A stretch of DNA of 23,834 nucleotides, from contig CACWJV010000003.1 of the NCBI GenBank assembly GCA_902761265.1, positions 1 through 23,834 of the forward strand, given 5' to 3'. The DNA comes from Oscillospiraceae bacterium (GTDB taxonomy: Bacteria; Bacillota; Clostridia; Oscillospirales; Acutalibacteraceae). How positions within the stretch are numbered: position 1 is the stretch's first letter; every line of letters begins with the position of its first letter. Positions 15,337 through 22,091 of this stretch are shown piece by piece. Made by a program: the position numbers and the translations under genes. A model generated the notes under the pieces. That model had not been told where the DNA came from. It did not search any database and saw only the letters and a list, made by a program, of their open reading frames with translations.

Positions 15337-16671
15337 ATGAATGGTAAGACAATTGCAGTGATCGGTCTGGGCCACGGCGGCCTTGTGGCCGCGCTGAATC
15401 TGCAACAACGCGGCTTTGCCGTGACGATCTTTGAACAAAAAGACCGATCGTCCGTCGGCTATCCGTGGTACGACGATATCCGCTTTGACGTGTTTGATTT
15501 TTGCGCTCTGCCGCTCCCGCCGCGCGACTGCTATACCAACAAGGGCAGGCGGCTGTTTATTTCGCCGGACGAACAAAACAGCCTGCGTGTGCCGTCGGGC
15601 AAACCGATGGAGGAAATCTCCATCGACCGCCGGGCGCTGCTGAGGCATCTGACGGCGCTGTGTGAAGACGCCGGCGTTACCGTGCGGTTTGAGACGAAGG
15701 TCGATGCGCTCATCGTCAAAGATCATCGTGTGTGCGGCGTTTCGGCAGCCGGAAAAGCGCTGCCGTTCGATCTTGTGATCGACGCGTCAGGGCTGTTTTC
15801 GCCGTTTCGCGCAATGGTGCCGCCGTCGTTCGGCGTGCAGGCGCAGCCGGGCAAAAGCGACTATATGACGGCGTGGCGCGGCTTTTTTGAATGGACGCCG
15901 GAAACGGCCGCCCCCGACCCCGACCGCAATATCTATATTAAGCATCTGGGCGGCGTGGGGCTGAGCTGGTGCAACCTCAACGACCGCGGCGAAGTGGACG
16001 TTTTCGTGGGCCGGATCGGCGGGCTTTCGCCGGCGGAAAAGGACGCCGCCGTGCAAGCGCTCTACCGCAACCACGCGTTCTTTTCCAACGTGCCGCTGCG
16101 CGACGGGCAGTGGGGCTATATCTCGCTGCGCGGGCCGCTCGGCATGATGGTGGCGGACGGCTACTGCGCGGTGGGCGACAGCGCGTTTATGACGATGCCG
16201 ATGATGGGCAGCGGCATCGAAGCCGCCATGAAGGCCGGTCTTTGGCTGGCGCAGCATATCTTTGAAAACGCCGTGACCGATTTCACCGCCGCCAATCTCT
16301 GGGGCTGGCAGGTGCGCTATTACCGCGAACTCGGTGCGCGCTATACGTTTGTGGACATGGTCAAGCGCTGGGTGCTGAACATCGACGTCGAGCTGCTCAA
16401 CTGGCTGTTCGGCAGCGGCGCGGTGACAAACGAGGATATGGGACTTGTGTCCACCGACCCGGACAACCCTTACCGTCTGACGGCCGGCAAGATTGCCAAA
16501 AAGGTCGCCATCGTGCTGCAAAAGCCTGCGGTTATTCGCCAAACGGCAACCCGGATGCTGCGCGCCGCCGGTGCAAAACGCACGGCAAACGCCATTCCGC
16601 CGACCTATGACCGCGCAAAAATCGACCGCTGGCTGCGGCGGTATAACGAGATTTTGATCCACGACGCATAA
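15337..16671 (+). CDS. FAD-dependent oxidoreductase of the PHBH / geranylgeranyl reductase-like fold
   Basis: The ATG at 15337 follows GAGGTG (15325-15330). The 444-residue product begins with the Rossmann dinucleotide motif G10-L-G12-H-G-G15 and the acidic end of strand two, TIFEQKD. VDALIVKDHRVCGV and DLVIDASG sit where the family places its second FAD contacts. The C-terminal FAD motif is AVGDSAFMTMPMMGSGIEAAMKAG, with D281. This arrangement is that of p-hydroxybenzoate hydroxylase-fold proteins, including geranylgeranyl reductases and similar lipid-modifying flavoproteins. The substrate cannot be told. There is no signal peptide, although the C-terminal half has hydrophobic stretches that could touch the membrane. 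No promoter is visible in the 16 bases between the ftsZ terminator and the start. It is either fed by readthrough or started inside ftsZ. It has no obvious link to cell division. Confidence 0.8.
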   Translation: MNGKTIAVIGLGHGGLVAALNLQQRGFAVTIFEQKDRSSVGYPWYDDIRFDVFDFCALPLPPRDCYTNKGRRLFISPDEQNSLRVPSGKPMEEISIDRRALLRHLTALCEDAGVTVRFETKVDALIVKDHRVCGVSAAGKALPFDLVIDASGLFSPFRAMVPPSFGVQAQPGKSDYMTAWRGFFEWTPETAAPDPDRNIYIKHLGGVGLSWCNLNDRGEVDVFVGRIGGLSPAEKDAAVQALYRNHAFFSNVPLRDGQWGYISLRGPLGMMVADGYCAVGDSAFMTMPMMGSGIEAAMKAGLWLAQHIFENAVTDFTAANLWGWQVRYYRELGARYTFVDMVKRWVLNIDVELLNWLFGSGAVTNEDMGLVSTDPDNPYRLTAGKIAKKVAIVLQKPAVIRQTATRMLRAAGAKRTANAIPPTYDRAKIDRWLRRYNEILIHDA

Positions 16672-16687
16672 ATATTTCAAAAAACAC

Positions 16688-16716
16688 TTGACAAGCTGAA
16701 AAACATTTGATAAAAT
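16688..16716 (+). promoter_or_regulatory. Sigma-A promoter for the peroxidase gene
   Basis: TTGACA (16688-16693), 17 bases, then TAAAAT (16711-16716, five of six). A second overlapping TATAAT begins at 16716, but its 22-base spacing is poor. The leader is about 28 bases with AGGAGG at 16737-16742. Confidence 0.8.
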
Positions 16717-16750
16717 ATAATCGTAAAAAATAAACGAGGAGGCACATCCC

Positions 16751-17293
16751 ATGAGCATCTATGATTATTCCGTTACGACCCCGCAGGGTGAGGAGATTTC
16801 CTTGAAAACGTATGAAGGCAAAGTGCTGATTATCGTCAACACCGCCACCGGCTGCGGCTTTACCCCGCATTACAAGGAACTCGAAGAGATCTATGAAACC
16901 TATCACGACAAAGGTCTCGAGATCATCGACATCCCGTGCAACCAGTTTGCCGGCCAGACCCCGGGCACGGACGACGAGATCCATGAATTTTGCACGCTCA
17001 AATATAACACCCAGTTTCCGCAGATGAAAAAGAGCGAGATCAACGGCGAAAACGCGCTGCCGTTGTACGGCTATCTCAAGAGCCAGCAGGGCTTCAAGGG
17101 CTTCGGCAAAGGCCCGATGGCGCTGGCGATGGGCGCGATGCTCAAAAAGATCGACAAGGACTACAAAAACAATCCTGAAATCAAATGGAACTTCACCAAA
17201 TTCATCGTGGACCGTCAAGGCAACGTCGTTGCCCGCATCGAGCCGACCGAAGGGATGAAGGCGGTTGAAAAAGAAGTTGCAAAACTTATTTGA
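16751..17293 (+). CDS. Glutathione peroxidase family protein (Cys type, probably thioredoxin-dependent)
   Basis: The enzyme reduces hydrogen peroxide or organic and lipid hydroperoxides in the cytoplasm. The 180-residue product has the peroxidatic Cys at 35 in NTATGCGFTPHY (codon TGC, so no selenocysteine). CNQFAGQTPGT (63-73) with Gln69, and W146-N147 in KWNFTKFIVDRQGN, complete the usual Cys-Gln-Trp-Asn set. A second Cys at 81 (EFCTLKYN) lies 46 residues after the first, the spacing of the resolving Cys in yeast Gpx3-type enzymes. Members with this pair normally use thioredoxin rather than glutathione. The ATG at 16751 follows AGGAGG by eight bases. It has its own promoter and is next to an OhrR-type regulator. 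Confidence 0.93.
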   Translation: MSIYDYSVTTPQGEEISLKTYEGKVLIIVNTATGCGFTPHYKELEEIYETYHDKGLEIIDIPCNQFAGQTPGTDDEIHEFCTLKYNTQFPQMKKSEINGENALPLYGYLKSQQGFKGFGKGPMALAMGAMLKKIDKDYKNNPEIKWNFTKFIVDRQGNVVARIEPTEGMKAVEKEVAKLI

Positions 17294-17322
17294 CTGCGAT
17301 TAGATGAAATCGGCAGAAAAGG

Positions 17323-17351
17323 TTGCAAAACCGAAAACTTTGTAGTATAAT
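17323..17351 (+). promoter_or_regulatory. Sigma-A promoter for ohrR
   Basis: TTGCAA (17323-17328, four of six), a 17-base spacer and a perfect TATAAT (17346-17351). The start point should be near 17358, inside the inverted repeat that follows. Confidence 0.75.
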
Positions 17352-17354
17352 GAA

Positions 17355-17391
17355 GTAAGCACGGGGGGTTATAATACCGTGCTTACATTTT
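17355..17391 (+). promoter_or_regulatory. Perfect ten-base inverted repeat over the ohrR start point (operator or attenuator)
   Basis: GTAAGCACGG (17355-17364) and CCGTGCTTAC (17377-17386) are exact reverse complements around a 12-base centre. The centre itself contains TATAAT (17370-17375). ATTTTT follows directly. As DNA it is placed like a repressor operator for autoregulation; as RNA it is a ten-pair stem with a short T run, like an attenuator. The sequence does not resemble the AT-rich OhrR boxes known from Bacillus. Confidence 0.55.
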
Positions 17392-17413
17392 TAGAAAAAA
17401 AGGTGATTGGAAC

Positions 17414-17872
17414 ATGGGATACGATCCGAACGAAGCGCTCAAGCTGAAAAACCAGCTTTGCTTCCCGCTATACGCTGCCGCAAGGCGCGTGACCGGCGTC
17501 TATACGCCGTATCTCAAACCGCTCGGGCTGACCTATACGCAGTACATTGTGTTCATGGTTCTTTGGGAACAGGACGGTTTGCAGGTCAGCGAAATCGGTG
17601 AAAAACTGCTGCTGGATTCCGGCACGCTCACGCCGCTGCTCAAAAAGATGGAGGCACAGGGCTATTTGACGCGCACGCGCTCAAAGCTCGACGAGCGCAG
17701 TGTGATTGTGACGCTGACGGAAAAGGGAAAGGCGCTGAAAACGCAGGTTGGCGAAATCCCGCTGAAAGCGGCGCAGTGCGTGCGGTTGTCGCCGGAGGAG
17801 GGCAAGGTGCTGTACGACCTGCTGTATAAACTGCTGGCAACGACGCAGGATTTTACCGACGACGCGCAATAA
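17414..17872 (+). CDS. ohrR: OhrR-type MarR family peroxide-sensing regulator
   Basis: OhrR represses organic hydroperoxide resistance genes until its N-terminal cysteine is oxidised. The 152-residue product starts at the ATG at 17414, seven bases after AAAGGTGA. The N-terminal LKNQLCFPLYAAARRVT places the sensing Cys at 16. Tyr30 and Tyr41 match the two tyrosines that hold the reactive Cys in Bacillus OhrR. The winged helix region LQVSEIGEKLLLDSGTLTPLLKKMEAQGYLTRTRSKLDERSVIVTLT is very close to the OhrR consensus. Only one Cys near the N terminus and one more at about 117 (AAQCVRL) are present. Tandem placement after the peroxidase gene suggests that this is one of its targets, although each has its own promoter and no ohr gene is in the window. 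Confidence 0.88.
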   Translation: MGYDPNEALKLKNQLCFPLYAAARRVTGVYTPYLKPLGLTYTQYIVFMVLWEQDGLQVSEIGEKLLLDSGTLTPLLKKMEAQGYLTRTRSKLDERSVIVTLTEKGKALKTQVGEIPLKAAQCVRLSPEEGKVLYDLLYKLLATTQDFTDDAQ

Positions 17873-17909
17873 GCGGCGGACAGAAGATGCGACGATACAT
17901 TTCCAAGCG

Positions 17910-17959
17910 TACCATTCGCCAAAAGCGGATGGTATCTTGCTATAGCGGCTGATTGCCGC
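17910..17959 (+). other. Two consecutive hairpins between ohrR and the next gene
   Basis: TACCATTCGC (17910-17919) pairs with GCGGATGGTA (17925-17934) with one G-T wobble and loop CAAAA. GCGGC (17945-17949) pairs with GCCGC (17955-17959), loop TGATT. Neither is followed by a good T run. The second ends just before AAGGAGG (17961-17967). The first may be a weak terminator for ohrR. No convincing promoter is seen in this 99-base gap. Confidence 0.4.
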
Positions 17960-17971
17960 GAAGGAGGTTTT

Positions 17972-19705
17972 ATGCAAAAACATTTCATCCGCGCGGCGGT
18001 CTGTGCGCTGCTGCTTCTGGTGTGCGCGGTGTCGGCGTATGCGCTGCAGCCGTGGGAGATCCGCTGGGAACTGAAATGGTCGGTCGCCAATGTCAAGGTG
18101 AGCAATCAGGTCTGCTCGGCGATGGAGGGCATGGGCGCAGACGATACCTATGTCTATACGGCGAAGATCCCCGCCAACGCGGCGTATTGCAACCTGACGC
18201 GCACCGAGATTGACACCGGCAAACAGACCCATCTGCGTTTTTATCCGAGCCTTTCCGCGGCGTCGCCTGCGCCCTGTACCGTCTGCGGCCACGCCAACGA
18301 TATCGGCGTTGTTAAAACAGACGGCAGCACGGTGCTGTATGTTGCAACGGTGCAAAAGAAAACCGCGCTTGTCCGCCTGCTTGTGCGGGGCGACGGCGCG
18401 TATCTGACGGGCTATTTTAATCTGCTGCGCGCCGACGGCAAAACGAGTCTTGCCGCCTCGTCTGTCCGCTTGATCCGGCAGGAAAACGGCAAGCTGTATT
18501 TCCTTGTGAAAAACGGACTGCTTTTTTACAGCTGCATCCTCGACGAAACCGAAACCGGCGGCACGGCGGAGCAGCCGGTACCGGTGATTTGCCCGCGCCT
18601 GTTTGAAATCGACACACGCTCTGCGCAGTTTTACAACAGCGACGGCAGTACCTATCGGATTGATAATCTCGAAACGTGGGTCAACCAGGGCGCCACGCTC
18701 GACCGCGACAGCGGCGTGCTGTATGTGCCGCTGTATAACGGAACGAACGACAATGCAATCATTCTGTATGACGCGTCGCCGTATTTGAGCGCGCAGTCGC
18801 TGGCGGCTCAAACCGACAGCAAAGCCGTTCTCTTTCCGCAAAACGTGTCGTTCCGCCTGCAGAATCCGTCGCTCAAGCAGTTTGAAATCGAGTCGTGCGA
18901 CTTTCGCAGCGCGGGCGGCGATCTGCTGCTGTATTTCAACAACAACGCGTCGCTGATCACCGTGGAGGGCATTTATGCCACAAACTACAGCAAAAACAGC
19001 GTTGCGCTCTCGCCCCTTGTCACCGACAGCACGGTGGTCTATACCGTCAAATACCGCGCAAACGGCGGCAAAGAGAATACGGCGCTCGACAACTGGAACC
19101 GTATGAACGCCACGCGCCACTTGGAAAATGTGACGACCAACCTGCGGCCGAACACCTTCCTGCCGCCGGACGACGCCCATTATTTTGCCGGATGGAATCT
19201 CTACCGCAGCTCCGACAAGTCCTGGCTGTATCAGCTGCCCGACGGCACGACTGCCTGGTATAAGGCCGCAAAGGCGCCGTCCAATGCTGCGCGTGTGCTG
19301 CTGCAGGACCGCGCGCCGGTGCTGAATCTGACCGCGCAAAACGGCGACACCTTCGCAGCCTGGGCGCAGTGGGAAGCTTATTCCTATACGCTCACATTCG
19401 ATCCGCAGGGAGGCGTCACGCAGTTTGACACCAAGACCGTTCGCAGCGGCGAGCCCTTCGGTGTTTTGCCGGATGTGTCAAGAGACGGCTATACATTTGA
19501 CGGCTGGTTTTTGCCCGACGGCTCGCCCGTCACACCGGAGCGCGTGTTTGACGCGGACGCCGACACCACACTGACTGCGCACTGGACCGCACAGCCGGAA
19601 ACGCCGGATGACCCGCAGCCGCAAAACCCGTTTGACCTCTTTTCGTTCTTTCGCCGGATCCTCGACTGGCTGCGTTCGCTGTTTGCCGGGCTGATTCCGG
19701 GCTGA
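17972..19705 (+). CDS. Secreted protein with InlB B-repeat-like (Listeria-Bacteroides) modules
   Basis: The ATG at 17972 follows AAGGAGG (17961-17967). The 577-residue product starts with a signal peptide (about 1-27, ending VSAYA). The next 325 or so residues have no family that I recognise; repeated short strands (VLYVATVQKKTALVRLLV, YFLVKNGLLFYSCI) suggest a beta-rich fold of propeller type. From about 354 comes a degenerate InlB B-repeat (YTVKYRANGGKENTA with a later AGWNLYRSSDK). A clear one follows at about 470-540: LTFDPQGG, the closing YTFDGWFLPDGSPV, then DTTLTAHW. A Pro-rich linker leads to a C-terminal amphipathic helix (FDLFSFFRRILDWLRSLF). No LPXTG or other known anchor is seen. 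The function is unknown; a cell-surface or extracellular role is inferred. Confidence 0.8.
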   Translation: MQKHFIRAAVCALLLLVCAVSAYALQPWEIRWELKWSVANVKVSNQVCSAMEGMGADDTYVYTAKIPANAAYCNLTRTEIDTGKQTHLRFYPSLSAASPAPCTVCGHANDIGVVKTDGSTVLYVATVQKKTALVRLLVRGDGAYLTGYFNLLRADGKTSLAASSVRLIRQENGKLYFLVKNGLLFYSCILDETETGGTAEQPVPVICPRLFEIDTRSAQFYNSDGSTYRIDNLETWVNQGATLDRDSGVLYVPLYNGTNDNAIILYDASPYLSAQSLAAQTDSKAVLFPQNVSFRLQNPSLKQFEIESCDFRSAGGDLLLYFNNNASLITVEGIYATNYSKNSVALSPLVTDSTVVYTVKYRANGGKENTALDNWNRMNATRHLENVTTNLRPNTFLPPDDAHYFAGWNLYRSSDKSWLYQLPDGTTAWYKAAKAPSNAARVLLQDRAPVLNLTAQNGDTFAAWAQWEAYSYTLTFDPQGGVTQFDTKTVRSGEPFGVLPDVSRDGYTFDGWFLPDGSPVTPERVFDADADTTLTAHWTAQPETPDDPQPQNPFDLFSFFRRILDWLRSLFAGLIPG

Positions 19706-19751
19706 CGGCTGCGTTTTTTTGTGAAAGATGTGCAGAATGCGCTAAAATCAA

Positions 19752-19780
19752 TTGACATTTTTTCCCGTGAATGCTATAAT
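19752..19780 (+). promoter_or_regulatory. Perfect extended sigma-A promoter for livJ
   Basis: TTGACA (19752-19757), a 17-base spacer and TATAAT (19775-19780) match consensus exactly. TG at 19772-19773 adds an extended -10. It should be one of the strongest promoters in the window, fitting an abundant binding protein. Start is expected near 19787. Confidence 0.88.
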
Positions 19781-19793
19781 TTTTTATCATATT

Positions 19794-19812
19794 CGTGTAC
19801 AAAGTGTATACG
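19794..19812 (+). promoter_or_regulatory. Inverted repeat in the livJ leader
   Basis: CGTGTAC (19794-19800) and GTATACG (19806-19812) form a near-perfect inverted repeat (one G-T pair) around AAAGT. It starts about seven bases after the expected start of transcription. It could be an operator or a 5' mRNA stem; no known regulator can be assigned. Confidence 0.35.
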
Positions 19813-19840
19813 GGTAAAAAAAGGAAAGGATCTGAAACCC

Positions 19841-21046
19841 ATGAAACAGTTCAAGAAACTTCTCGCACTCGTTCTGGTCGGCGTGCTTTGCCTGTGCTGC
19901 TTTGCAGCTTGCGGCAAAACCGAGACCACCCCGTCCGAAACGCCGTCTGACAACGCGTCCGAAGGAACGGCCGGCACGCTGAAGATCGGCGCCATCGGCC
20001 CGCTCACCGGCGGCGCAGCCCTTTACGGCAACGCTGTCAAATACGGCGCAGAGCTTGCAGTCAAAGAGATCAACGCTGCAGGTGGCATCAACGGCATGCA
20101 GGTGGAAATCAACGTGCAGGACGATACCCACGACGCTGAAAAATCCGTCAACGCGTATAACACGCTCAAAGACTGGGGCATGGATCTGCTTGTCGGTACT
20201 GTGACCAGCGCACCGTGCATCGCTGTTCAGGCGGTTGCTGCCGAGGACAACATGTTCATGCTGACTCCGTCTGCAACGGCTGTGGAATCCATCGCCAGCC
20301 CGACCGCGTTCCGCATCTGCTTCTCCGACCCCAACCAGGGTATTGCTTCCGCTGACTACATCGCAGCGAAAGAACTCGGCAGCAAGATCGGCGTGATCTA
20401 CAACAGCCAGGATCCGTACTCCAGCGGCATCTATGCGAAGTTTGCCTCCGAAGCCGAAGCCAAGGGCCTTGAAATCGTGGCCGCCGAAGCGTTTACCGAA
20501 GACAGCAAACAGGACTTCTCCATCCAGCTTCAAAAGATGAAGAGCGCGGGCGCCGACCTTGTGTTCCTGCCGATCTACGCAACGGAAGCTGCGCTGATCC
20601 TGTCGCAGGCTGCCTCCGCAGGTCTGGAGACCAAGTTCTTCGGCTGCGACGGTCTGGACGGCGTGCTCAATGTGGAAAACTTTGACACCTCCCTTGCCGA
20701 AGGCGTTATGCTGCTGACCCCGTTTGCAAAGGACGCTTCCGACGAAGCGACCCAAAACTTCGTGAAGGCCTATCTCGAAGCATACAACAACGACGAGACC
20801 TATCTCATCCAGTTCGCTGCCGACGCGTATGACTGCATCTATGCTGTGAAGGCTGCTGCGGAAAAGGCGAATATCAACGCCGACATGACCTCCAGCGAGA
20901 TCTGCGACGCGCTTGTGGCTGTGATGACCGAAGTTTCCATCGACGGCGTGACCGGCGCAGGCATCACCTGGAGTGCCGACGGTGAACCGAACAAAGCCCC
21001 GAAGGGCGTCATCATCGAAGACGGCGCTTACAAGGCGATGGACTAA
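19841..21046 (+). CDS. livJ: Branched-chain amino acid type ABC transporter substrate-binding lipoprotein
   Basis: This is the extracellular solute-binding subunit of a LivJ/Leu-Ile-Val-binding type importer, tethered to the membrane by lipid. The ATG at 19841 follows AAAGGAAAGGA by about ten bases. In-frame codons upstream as far as 19721 cover the promoter and are not translated. The 401-residue product has a signal peptide and lipobox CCFAAC with Cys24. A Thr/Ser/Glu/Pro-rich linker is next, then the periplasmic-binding fold type I (KIGAIGPLTGGAALYGNAVKYGAELAVKEINAAGGINGM). VGTVTSAPC, LTPSATA, FRICFSDPNQG and AADAYDCIYA are family stretches. Substrates of this family include leucine, isoleucine, valine, other amino acids, urea and amides, so the ligand is not certain. 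Confidence 0.92.
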   Translation: MKQFKKLLALVLVGVLCLCCFAACGKTETTPSETPSDNASEGTAGTLKIGAIGPLTGGAALYGNAVKYGAELAVKEINAAGGINGMQVEINVQDDTHDAEKSVNAYNTLKDWGMDLLVGTVTSAPCIAVQAVAAEDNMFMLTPSATAVESIASPTAFRICFSDPNQGIASADYIAAKELGSKIGVIYNSQDPYSSGIYAKFASEAEAKGLEIVAAEAFTEDSKQDFSIQLQKMKSAGADLVFLPIYATEAALILSQAASAGLETKFFGCDGLDGVLNVENFDTSLAEGVMLLTPFAKDASDEATQNFVKAYLEAYNNDETYLIQFAADAYDCIYAVKAAAEKANINADMTSSEICDALVAVMTEVSIDGVTGAGITWSADGEPNKAPKGVIIEDGAYKAMD

Positions 21047-21073
21047 GATTATCAAAACTGAATCCATACGGTT

Positions 21074-21117
21074 CGGGTATGCTGTGCGTATTCGCACGGC
21101 ATACCCGTTTCTTTGAT
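21074..21117 (+). terminator. Strong hairpin after livJ, probable partial terminator
   Basis: CGGGTATGCTGTGCG (21074-21088) pairs with CGCACGGCATACCCG (21093-21107): 15 pairs with one G-T and loop TATT. TTTCTTTGAT follows. The T run is imperfect, which fits partial readthrough into livH and more binding protein than permease. Confidence 0.75.
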
Positions 21118-21161
21118 CGTATGGAACAACTCTTGCGGTGAAAGACTTGTTCCATGCGATC
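21115..21161 (+). other. Second hairpin between livJ and livH
   Basis: GATCGTATGGAACAA (21115-21129) pairs with TTGTTCCATGCGATC (21147-21161): 15 pairs with a single G-T. The 17-base loop is CTCTTGCGGTGAAAGAC. ACAGGTTTTTCTC follows. Its left arm begins in the tail of the first hairpin. It may stabilise mRNA ends, guide processing or act as a second terminator. Confidence 0.6.
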
Positions 21162-21199
21162 ACAGGTTTTTCTCAAACCCCGGCAAAGGAGAGGACAAT

Positions 21200-22081
21200 A
21201 TGCAATTTTTATCGTTTCTGATATCCGGGCTGAGCCTCGGCAGTGTCTACGCGTTGATCGCGCTGGGCTATACGATGGTCTACGGCATTGCCAAAATGCT
21301 CAACTTCGCCCACGGTGACGTCATCATGGTCGGCGCCTATCTGATCTATGTGGTCTCCACGATGCAGGGCCTGCCCATCTGGGTCGGCATTCTTGCGTCG
21401 GTGGTCGGCTGCACGGTGCTCGGTATGGTGATTGAACGGCTGGCCTATAAACCTTTGCGCGGCGCCCAGTCGCTGGCGGTTTTGATCACGGCGATCGGCG
21501 TGAGCTACTTTTTGCAAAACGCGGCGCTGCTGATCTTCGGCTCGTCGCCCAAAAGCTTTACCTCCGTTATCAACAAAAAGCCGATCTCGCTCTTTGACGG
21601 CGCGTTGGTGATCTCGTGGGAAGCGATTCTCACGATGATCGTCTCCATCCTTATCATGGTGGCGCTGACGGTTTTCATCAACAAGTCGAAGCAGGGCAAA
21701 GCGATGCGTGCCGTTTCCGAAGACCGCGACGCGGCGCAGTTGATGGGCATCAACGTCAACCGCACCATCACGCTGACCTTCGCCATCGGCTCTGCGCTGG
21801 CCGCCGTGGCCGGTATGCTGCTTTGCTCGTCCTACCCGACGCTGACGCCGTATACGGGCGCGATGCCGGGGATCAAGGCGTTTACGGCGGCGGTGTTCGG
21901 CGGTATCGGCTCCATCCCGGGCGCCATGCTCGGCGGCGTGCTGATCGGTATCATCCAGATGCTGGCCAACGGCTACATCTCCACCCAGTTGTCCGACGCA
22001 ATCGTGTTTGCGGTGCTGATCATCGTGCTGCTTGTCAAACCCACAGGTCTGCTCGGCAAGAAGATCAACGAGAAAGTGTGA
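21200..22081 (+). CDS. livH: Branched-chain amino acid type ABC transporter permease LivH
   Basis: This is one of the two membrane subunits of the importer. The ATG at 21200 follows AAAGGAGAGGA (21185-21195); upstream in-frame codons from 21113 cross the hairpin region and are not used. The 293-residue product is hydrophobic, with about eight spans. The family opening LSLGSVYALIALGYTMVYGIAKMLNFAHGDV, the loop GKAMRAVSEDRDAAQLMGIN (which contacts the ATPases) and AFTAAVFGGIGSIPGAMLGG are all present. The stop is followed after ten bases by livM. High sequence agreement with LivH makes the family assignment secure, while the transported compound is not shown by sequence. Confidence 0.95.
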   Translation: MQFLSFLISGLSLGSVYALIALGYTMVYGIAKMLNFAHGDVIMVGAYLIYVVSTMQGLPIWVGILASVVGCTVLGMVIERLAYKPLRGAQSLAVLITAIGVSYFLQNAALLIFGSSPKSFTSVINKKPISLFDGALVISWEAILTMIVSILIMVALTVFINKSKQGKAMRAVSEDRDAAQLMGINVNRTITLTFAIGSALAAVAGMLLCSSYPTLTPYTGAMPGIKAFTAAVFGGIGSIPGAMLGGVLIGIIQMLANGYISTQLSDAIVFAVLIIVLLVKPTGLLGKKINEKV

Positions 22082-22091
22082 GGTGGGAGCG

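Noticed and set aside
16853..16855. Possible selenocysteine in the glutathione peroxidase
   Set aside because: The codon is TGC, an ordinary cysteine, and the resolving Cys at 81 marks the non-seleno, two-Cys type.
17294..17316. Terminator after the peroxidase gene
   Set aside because: CTGCGATT and AATCGGCAG pair only with a bulge, and no T run follows.
17681..19339. 552-codon open frame on the minus strand
   Set aside because: It lies opposite the InlB-repeat gene and ohrR, has no family motif and an odd His/Arg-rich composition. It is the expected antisense shadow of G+C-rich codons.
19684..19720. Terminator after the InlB-repeat gene
   Set aside because: A T run (GCGTTTTTTT) is present, but I could not find a convincing stem directly before it; only a short CCGG or GCCG/CGGC pairing is possible.
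21047..21199. T-box riboswitch or other known amino acid riboswitch before livH
   Set aside because: I see no T-box consensus or specifier loop, only two simple hairpins. The gap lies after livJ rather than at the operon head.
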